Shown piece after piece: positions 59,781 to 64,000 of a stretch of DNA of 64,000 nucleotides; within the stretch, counting starts at the first letter, position 1; the number at the start of each line of letters is the position of its first letter. A model generated the notes under the pieces. The model ran no database searches. It saw only the letters and a program-made list of their open reading frames with translations, and was not told where the DNA came from. A program made the translations under genes and the position numbers. Source of the stretch: JAWLHU01 sp049324875 (GTDB lineage Bacteria; Bacillota; Sulfobacillia; Symbiobacteriales; Symbiobacteriaceae); assembly GCA_049324875.1 (NCBI GenBank), contig JBMONC010000059.1:14706-78705 (forward strand), given 5' to 3'.

Positions 59781-60788
59781 CTAGTGCATAGTTTGCGTCA
59801 TAAAGTATTGGCCAGGGGTGGGTGAAATCCTGCCGCCGGCATCAGGGAATCGGCGGGACAGCCGCCTTTCACCCCCCGATGACCGGGTGGTGAGTGCGAT
59901 AGCCCCCAGGACCAGCAGCACCCCGAGGAGGTGCGCAGCGGTGAGCGATTCACCGAGCACGGCAGCGGAGAGCGCCAGCGCCGCCACCGGAAGCACAGCG
60001 GTGAAGACGCCGGCCACCCCGGCTTCCACCCGAGCGACGCCCCAATACCAGAGCAGGTAGGAGGCGACGGTGCCGAAGAGCCCGTAGTAGAGCAGGGCGA
60101 ACCAGGTCGCGGGCGGCACGGTGGACCAGTCGAAGGCGGCCTGCTCCACCAGGGCGAAGGGCAGCAGGGTGAGGGTCCCCATACCGATCGAAAGGGCGGA
60201 CATCGGGAGCGGGCTGATCCGGCTGCTCAGCGCCTTCCCCACCACCGTGAAGGCCGCCTCGCTCAACACCGCCCCCAGCAGGAACGCCAGCCCCAGGAGC
60301 TTGGGCGCCGTGGCAGCCGGGCCTGCCGGACCAGCCGCCCCGGAGGAGAGCTGCAGGCTGATCACACCGACGGTGGCCAGAACCAGGCCGCCACCCTTCA
60401 CCCAGCCGAGCCGCTCCCGCAGGAAGAGAACCGAGAGGAGCCCGATCACGGCGGGCGTCAGGCTGGTTACCACCGCTCCGTCGGCGGCCGAAGCGAATCG
60501 GAGGCCATAAAGCAGGCAGATACTGAACAGAAAGTTGCCGAAGAGCGACTGGAGAAAGAGGGCTCCCAGGACCCGCCGCCGATCCCGGCGGCCGGGCGGC
60601 AGGCCGAGTTGCGCGCCCTCCAGACGGACGGCCAGGGGCAGCAGGATCACCGCAGCCACCCCGTAACGGATCGAAGAGCCCAGGAAGACCGGCATCTGCG
60701 ATGTGACCATCTTTCCAACCACCACGGTGCTGCCGGCCAGCGCCATGCCGGCAGCCAGCGCCAGATAGGCGGGCAGGTGTCCCTTCAT
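59781..60788 (-). CDS. DMT-superfamily (EamA) transporter
   Basis: A 335-residue protein with ten predicted helices in two EamA repeats (about 5-145 and 165-300). Typical features are GSSIRYGVAAVILLPLA, AVVTSLTPAVIGLLSVLFLRERL and the second-repeat FTAVLPVAALALSAAVLGE. It is divergent from a MocR-type regulator across a 102-base region with operator-like repeats, an arrangement often seen for MocR targets. Likely exports an amino acid or metabolite. Confidence 0.87.
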   Translation of the reverse strand: MKGHLPAYLALAAGMALAGSTVVVGKMVTSQMPVFLGSSIRYGVAAVILLPLAVRLEGAQLGLPPGRRDRRRVLGALFLQSLFGNFLFSICLLYGLRFASAADGAVVTSLTPAVIGLLSVLFLRERLGWVKGGGLVLATVGVISLQLSSGAAGPAGPAATAPKLLGLAFLLGAVLSEAAFTVVGKALSSRISPLPMSALSIGMGTLTLLPFALVEQAAFDWSTVPPATWFALLYYGLFGTVASYLLWYWGVARVEAGVAGVFTAVLPVAALALSAAVLGESLTAAHLLGVLLVLGAIALTTRSSGGERRLSRRFPDAGGRISPTPGQYFMTQTMH

Positions 60789-60823
60789 CGGCCTCCTCCT
60801 CTCAGCCCCATCCTAAAGGAAAG

Positions 60824-60873
60824 AGTGGTACCCGTCGAGAACCACTTGGAGACGACTTATGAGTACCACTTGG
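60824..60873. promoter_or_regulatory. MocR-type operator between the EamA and MocR genes
   Basis: ACCACTTGG occurs at 60841-60849 and 60865-60873 as direct repeats 24 bases apart. AGTGGTACC at 60824-60832 is an inverted partial copy. MocR/PdxR regulators often bind such direct repeats between divergent genes. Confidence 0.6.
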
Positions 60874-60890
60874 GTAGAGGTGGACCGGGC

Positions 60891-62339
60891 ATGATGCTCT
60901 CGCTGGACCGCTCGCTGCCGGCCCCCCTGCACCAGCAGTTGTACCAGGCGCTCCGGGACCAGATTCTGCAGGGGTTGCTCACCCCGGGAACCCGCATGCC
61001 CGGGAGCAGGAGCCTTGCCGATGACCTGGGAGTCTCCCGCAACGTGGTGCTTCTCGCTTACGACCACCTCCATGCAGACGGCCTCTTGGCGGCGCGGCAC
61101 GGCTCCGGCTCCTTCGTAGCCGGGCCTCTCTCGCCGGCACTGCCGGCGATGGGCGGATCGCCCCTTCCGCCCCCGCCGCCACCTGACCTCCCCGCCCCTC
61201 CTCCCGCCGCTGCTGAAGGGCCTGCCACCGATTTTCGGACGGGCATCCCCGACGGATCGGTCTTCCCGAGAAGCCTGTGGGGACGGCTCTGGCTCGAGGC
61301 GCTCCGCGAAATGCCGCCGGCCTCCTTCGGTTATGGCTCGGTTGCCGGGGAGATGCGTCTGCGGGTGGCCCTGGAGAGCCATCTCAGGCCGGCGCGCGGT
61401 GTTCGCACCACACCCGACCAGATCGTCATCACCTCCGGGGCCACCCAGGCGCTCAGCCTTCTCGCCGAGTTGCTGATCCGCCCGGGGGACCGGGTCGTCT
61501 GCGAGGACCCCTGCCACCCCGTGGTGCGAGCCGTCTTTCACCGCCGGGGCGCCCGGGTGACGCCGATACCGGTGGATGCAGAGGGCATTCGGGTCGACCT
61601 GCTCGAGCAGCGGTTGGGGGATAGCCCGGCCCGGCTGATCTACCTCACCCCCTCCCACCAGTTCCCGACGGGAGCGGTTCTCAGCCTGGCCCGGCGCCAT
61701 GCCTTGGTGGCCCTGGCCCAGTCGGCGGGAGCGCTGCTGATCGAAGATGACTACGACAGCGAGATCCGCCATACCGGCTCACCGCTTCCCGCGCTCCAAG
61801 GGCTGGCCCCGGACCGGGTGATCTATGTGGGCTCCTTCAGCAAGCTGCTGGCGCCCACCCTGCGGCTGGGGTACGCCGTCCTGCCCGCCCAGTTGGTTGA
61901 TGCCTTCTGTCGGGTCAAGTACACGGCCGACTACCACACACCCGGCATCGAGCAGCACGCCATGGCCGCCTTCATGGAGCGCGGCCACTACCACCGCCAT
62001 CTCACACGCCTGGTCCGGCTTTATCGATCGAAGCGGGCCGTGCTGGTGGGTGCCGTGGCCGAAGCCTTCGGCGGTCGTGCCCGCTGTTTCGGCGATGCGA
62101 CGGGGCTCCATCTCTGGCTTGCCCTGGAGAGCCGGTGGAGCGGTTCCGCCCTCGCAGCGGCTGCCAACCGGGCAGGGATCGGCCTCTACCCGCTCCGGGA
62201 CTACTGGGCGGAGCCCTCCGCTGAGCCGCCCGGCTGCCACCTGATCCTTGGGTATGGAGCCCTCGCCCTGCCAGCCATACGCCAGGGGATCGGCCGCCTG
62301 GCCGAGATAGAAGCGGGGGTTCCGACGGAAATCAAATGA
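60891..62339 (+). CDS. MocR-family (GntR HTH plus aminotransferase-like) regulator
   Basis: A 482-residue regulator. Residues 1-75 are a GntR winged helix (PLHQQLYQALRDQILQG, LADDLGVSRNVVLLAYDHL) and about 110-480 a fold-type I aminotransferase-like effector domain. The PLP Lys is in YVGSFSKLLAPTLRLGY and the Asp in IEDDYDSEIR. ATG 60891 is seven bases after GAGGTGG; a long open frame upstream crosses the divergent gene and is rejected. It probably controls the EamA-MFS pair in response to pyridoxal phosphate or an amino acid adduct. Confidence 0.9.
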   Translation: MMLSLDRSLPAPLHQQLYQALRDQILQGLLTPGTRMPGSRSLADDLGVSRNVVLLAYDHLHADGLLAARHGSGSFVAGPLSPALPAMGGSPLPPPPPPDLPAPPPAAAEGPATDFRTGIPDGSVFPRSLWGRLWLEALREMPPASFGYGSVAGEMRLRVALESHLRPARGVRTTPDQIVITSGATQALSLLAELLIRPGDRVVCEDPCHPVVRAVFHRRGARVTPIPVDAEGIRVDLLEQRLGDSPARLIYLTPSHQFPTGAVLSLARRHALVALAQSAGALLIEDDYDSEIRHTGSPLPALQGLAPDRVIYVGSFSKLLAPTLRLGYAVLPAQLVDAFCRVKYTADYHTPGIEQHAMAAFMERGHYHRHLTRLVRLYRSKRAVLVGAVAEAFGGRARCFGDATGLHLWLALESRWSGSALAAAANRAGIGLYPLRDYWAEPSAEPPGCHLILGYGALALPAIRQGIGRLAEIEAGVPTEIK

Positions 62340-62365
62340 GCACCCGTGCATCTGCACAGGTGCTC
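62338..62365 (+). terminator. Intrinsic terminator after the MocR gene
   Basis: GAGCACC (62338-62344) pairs with GGTGCTC (62359-62365), continuing as GTGC/GCAC, then TCTTCTTTCG. It begins inside the stop codon. Confidence 0.8.
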
Positions 62366-62375
62366 TCTTCTTTCG

Positions 62376-62452
<77 letters not shown>

Positions 62453-62470
62453 AGGATCTGATCACTCTGT

Positions 62471-62514
62471 CCATTTGGATTGCGAACGTGGGTACACGTT
62501 CGCAATCCAAATGG
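62471..62514. repeat. 20-base perfect inverted repeat between the two tRNA-Pro genes
   Basis: 62471-62490 and 62495-62514 are perfect inverted repeats with a GGTA loop. The right arm includes the CCA end of tRNA-Pro (GGG). Unlike a terminator it has no T tail on the transcribed strand. Confidence 0.9.
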
Positions 62515-62588
62515 TCGGGCTGGCGGGATTTGAACCCACGACCTCTTCCACCCCAAGGAAGCGCGCTACCAAGCTGCGCCACAGCCCG
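62512..62588 (-). tRNA. tRNA-Pro (GGG)
   Basis: Acceptor CGGGCTG/CAGCCCG; anticodon loop TTGGGGT; encoded CCA, which lies inside the palindrome at 62471-62514. Confidence 0.95.
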
Positions 62589-62604
62589 AAGGAACCCGGA
62601 ACCA

Positions 62605-62680
<76 letters not shown>

Positions 62681-62686
62681 AACAAA

Positions 62687-62764
62687 TGGGCAGACCGACC
62701 GGAGTCGAACCGGCGACCTCCAGAGCCACAATCTGGCGCTCTAACCAACTGAGCTACGGCCTGC
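62687..62764 (-). tRNA. tRNA-His (GTG)
   Basis: Eight-pair acceptor GCAGGCCG/CGGTCTGC, with the extra 5' G paired to C73, typical of tRNA-His; anticodon loop TTGTGGC; encoded CCA. Confidence 0.95.
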
Positions 62765-62771
62765 GTGAGAC

Positions 62772-62847
<76 letters not shown>

Positions 62848-62885
62848 GTTTGTAGGGCAGAGCTTGGGGACTCTGCCCTTTGTTC

Positions 62886-62961
62886 TGGCGCGCCCGGCAG
62901 GATTCGAACCTACGACCTCTTGCTCCGGAGGCAAGCGCTCTATCCCCTGAGCTACGGGCGC
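62886..62961 (-). tRNA. tRNA-Arg (CCG)
   Basis: Acceptor GCGCCCG/CGGGCGC; anticodon loop CTCCGGA; encoded CCA. Confidence 0.95.
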
Positions 62962-63017
62962 AACTATGGAAGGTGAGGTCCCGAGTTGGTCGCCTGGTGA
63001 GACGACCAACTCGGATC

Positions 63018-63093
63018 TGGCGCGCCGGGCAGGATTCGAACCTACGACCACCTGATTCGTAGTCAGGTACTCTATCCACTGAGCTACCGGCGC
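63018..63093 (-). tRNA. tRNA-Arg (ACG)
   Basis: Acceptor GCGCCGG/CCGGCGC; anticodon loop CTACGAA, so A34 is presumably edited to inosine; encoded CCA. Confidence 0.95.
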
Positions 63094-63142
63094 AAGAGGG
63101 TGGACCAGGCGGCGAGCAAGTGTTGAGACCCGCTCGCCGCGT

Positions 63143-63218
63143 TGGAGCTGATGACCGGGATCGAACCGGTGACCTCGTCCTTACCAAGGACGTGCTCTAC
63201 CTACTGAGCTACATCAGC
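63143..63218 (-). tRNA. tRNA-Thr (GGT)
   Basis: Acceptor GCTGATG/CATCAGC; anticodon loop TTGGTAA; discriminator T; encoded CCA. Confidence 0.95.
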
Positions 63219-63240
63219 GAGAGCGGAGACCAGCTCCGCG

Positions 63241-63331
63241 TGGTGCAGATGGGGAGAGTCGAACTCCCACCGGGAGTGGTTACCCGACACGGTCCTGAGC
63301 CGTGCGCGTCTGCCAATTCCGCCACATCTGC
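63241..63331 (-). tRNA. tRNA-Leu (CAG)
   Basis: Acceptor GCAGATG/CATCTGC; anticodon loop CTCAGGA; long variable arm; encoded CCA. Confidence 0.95.
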
Positions 63332-63339
63332 GTGGGTGC

Positions 63340-63363
63340 GTTAACGCGGTGGTTAACGCGGTG
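63340..63363. repeat. 12-base perfect tandem duplication between the two tRNA-Leu genes
   Basis: GTTAACGCGGTG occurs at 63340-63351 and again at 63352-63363. The second copy runs into the CCA end of tRNA-Leu (GAG). GCGTTAACGC at 63338-63347 is also a palindrome. Confidence 0.85.
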
Positions 63364-63444
63364 GTGTCGGAGGCGGGACTTGAACCCGCACGGTTGCCCA
63401 TACGCCCCTCAAACGTACGCGTCTGCCAATTCCGCCACTCCGAC
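63362..63444 (-). tRNA. tRNA-Leu (GAG)
   Basis: Acceptor GTCGGAG/CTCCGAC; anticodon loop TTGAGGG; long variable arm; encoded CCA. Confidence 0.93.
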
Positions 63445-63452
63445 ATGATACC

Positions 63453-63528
63453 TGGTGACCCCATGGGGATTCGAACCCCAGTTTGCGCCGTGAGAGGGCG
63501 CCGTCCTAGGCCTCTAGACGATGGGGCC
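63453..63528 (-). tRNA. tRNA-Glu (CTC)
   Basis: Acceptor GGCCCCA/TGGGGTC; anticodon loop CTCTCAC; encoded CCA. Confidence 0.95.
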
Positions 63529-63535
63529 GCAAAAC

Positions 63536-63609
63536 TGGTTGGGGATCTAGGATTCGAACCTAGACTACCTGATCCAGAGTCAGGCGGGCTACCGTTACCC
63601 CAATCCCCA
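63536..63609 (-). tRNA. tRNA-Gln (CTG)
   Basis: Acceptor TGGGGAT/ATCCCCA; anticodon loop CTCTGGA; encoded CCA. First tRNA after 5S. Confidence 0.95.
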
Positions 63610-63647
63610 GTATGAACCCGGACAGATGCGCCCGGGTAGGTGAAATA

Positions 63648-63758
63648 GTTTGGGCGGCGACCTACTCTCCCGCTTGCGCAGTACCATCGGCCCTGAGGGG
63701 CTTAACTGCCGTGTTCGGAATGGGAACGGGTGATCCCCCTCGGCAAAGCCACCCTAAA
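63648..63758 (-). rRNA. rrf: 5S ribosomal RNA
   Basis: The minus strand shows the conserved 5S core CCCGTTCCCATTCCGAACAC, then GGCAGTTAAGCCCCTCAG and GCCGATGGTACTG, and GGGAGAGTAGGTCGCCGCCC closing the terminal helix with the 5' GGGTGGC. Length is about 111, slightly short of the usual 115-120; ends are estimated from helix I. It precedes twelve tRNAs on the same strand, so this is the distal part of an rRNA-tRNA operon. Confidence 0.93.
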
Positions 63759-63923
63759 CTTATGCAGGTTTCAATCCGCCGAAGGGTGGCTAAGCCTCGG
63801 CCGAGGCGGCCTCGACTGCAATCCCTCTCGACGGCGGCCGCCCCGTAAACATGCCGTATGGCATGTTTACGCAGCAAAGCCACCCTAAACTTTATGTGGG
63901 TTCCATCCGTCGAAGGGTGGCTA
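63743..63923. repeat. Duplicated 5S leader in the 23S-5S spacer
   Basis: 63743-63792 (first 13 bases of 5S plus leader) and 63874-63923 are about 85% alike over 50 bases. Each copy contains AGCCACCC/GGGTGGCT inverted arms that can enclose the 5S start. Between them lies a perfect 12-base palindrome (63844-63855 with 63860-63871). Confidence 0.75.
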
Positions 63924-63932
63924 GCTTGCTGC

Positions 63933-63982
63933 GTCGCAAGTTCCTCCGGCGCTAAAATCGCAATGTCCTCTGAACTTGCGAC
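63933..63982. repeat. 11-base inverted repeat bounding a small structured element in the rRNA spacer
   Basis: GTCGCAAGTTC (63933-63943) and GAACTTGCGAC (63972-63982) are perfect inverted repeats around 28 bases. The element sits between GGGTGGCTA and a CGGCCGAGGCGGCC box (63987-64000) that are nearly adjacent in the other copy (box at 63798-63811), so it looks inserted. No 23S sequence is recognised before the edge. Confidence 0.6.
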
Positions 63983-64000
63983 TTGTCGGCCGAGGCGGCC

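Larger units (their letters stand above)
62854..63140. repeat. Perfect hairpins in three tRNA spacers (62854-62879, 62981-63014, 63109-63140)
   Basis: AGGGCAGAG/CTCTGCCCT (9 pairs), CCGAGTTGGTCG/CGACCAACTCGG (12 pairs) and GCGGCGAGC/GCTCGCCGC (9 pairs). Each fills the spacer between neighbouring tRNAs (Trp-Arg, Arg-Arg, Arg-Thr). Confidence 0.75.

Noticed and set aside
59931..60890. 320-codon upstream extension of the MocR regulator
   Set aside because: It is antisense to the EamA gene; the GntR domain starts at 60891 with a good ribosome site.
63760..64000. 3' end of 23S rRNA at the window edge
   Set aside because: No 23S terminal sequence could be recognised; the region is spacer with repeats.

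Overview
The window is about 64 kb of very GC-rich DNA with good Shine-Dalgarno sites, frequent GTG/TTG starts and 4-base ATGA gene overlaps. A LiaF-type envelope-stress protein, a meso-diaminopimelate-type MurE, a BsuPI-domain lipoprotein, VanW, YndM-like and copper-amine-oxidase-N/glucosaminidase proteins point to a high-GC, endospore-lineage Firmicute, most like Symbiobacterium-type bacteria. This is an inference from gene content; no database search was run. The sequence is a draft assembly: two 100-N gaps (6369-6468, 10338-10437) are each flanked by an identical 127-base copy, so both gaps are probably artificial and the two genes they split are probably intact.

Layout. 1-846: start of a sensor kinase and LiaF. 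966-2474: murE. 2727-8200 (minus): acyl-CoA dehydrogenase, EtfB/FixA, EtfA/FixB, FixC, FixX and a MaoC hydratase, i.e. acyl-CoA oxidation with its electron-transfer chain, preceded by a possible attenuator leader. 8548-14973: membrane hydrolase, alpha/beta hydrolase, a FabH/HMG-CoA-synthase-like enzyme, a phosphatase remnant and a 1062-residue STAND-BTAD (SARP-like) regulator. 15130-21198: a CoA-transferase and a complete Liv-type branched-chain amino-acid ABC transporter. 21419-22719: TetR regulator plus metallo-beta-lactamase-fold hydrolase. 22813-26958: siroheme synthesis and a siroheme nitrite/sulfite reductase. 27142-29510: a second FabH-like paralogue, three small excisionase-like HTH genes and a small membrane peptide. 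29581-43740: phosphoglucomutase, alpha/beta hydrolase, acyl-CoA ligase, lipoprotein, cell-wall glucosaminidase, a MITE-like element, two cystathionine-type PLP enzymes, VanW, ZIP transporter, SLH protein and an SDR. 43799-55000: heterodimeric ABC exporter, HAD phosphatase, GDPD, methyltransferase, LysE exporter with homoserine dehydrogenase, HhH protein and DinG-like helicase. 55152-62339: two tandem PruA-type dehydrogenases, MFS and EamA transporters, and a MocR regulator. 62376-64000: twelve tRNAs and 5S rRNA on the minus strand, the tail of an rRNA operon whose 23S lies beyond the edge.

How it works together. Much of the first 34 kb concerns acyl-CoA and branched-chain substrate use: uptake (Liv), activation (CoA ligase, CoA-transferase), oxidation (dehydrogenase, hydratase) and electron disposal (EtfAB-FixCX). 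The BTAD regulator sits in the middle. Direct repeats of TGTTACC with exact 11-base period lie 8-9 bases before -10-like boxes in front of the FabH-like gene and the liv operon, and variants lie before the acyl-CoA ligase and dehydrogenase operons. SARP-type regulators are known to bind 11-base-period repeats in that position, so a local regulon is proposed. No CRISPR array, transposase or recombinase was seen.
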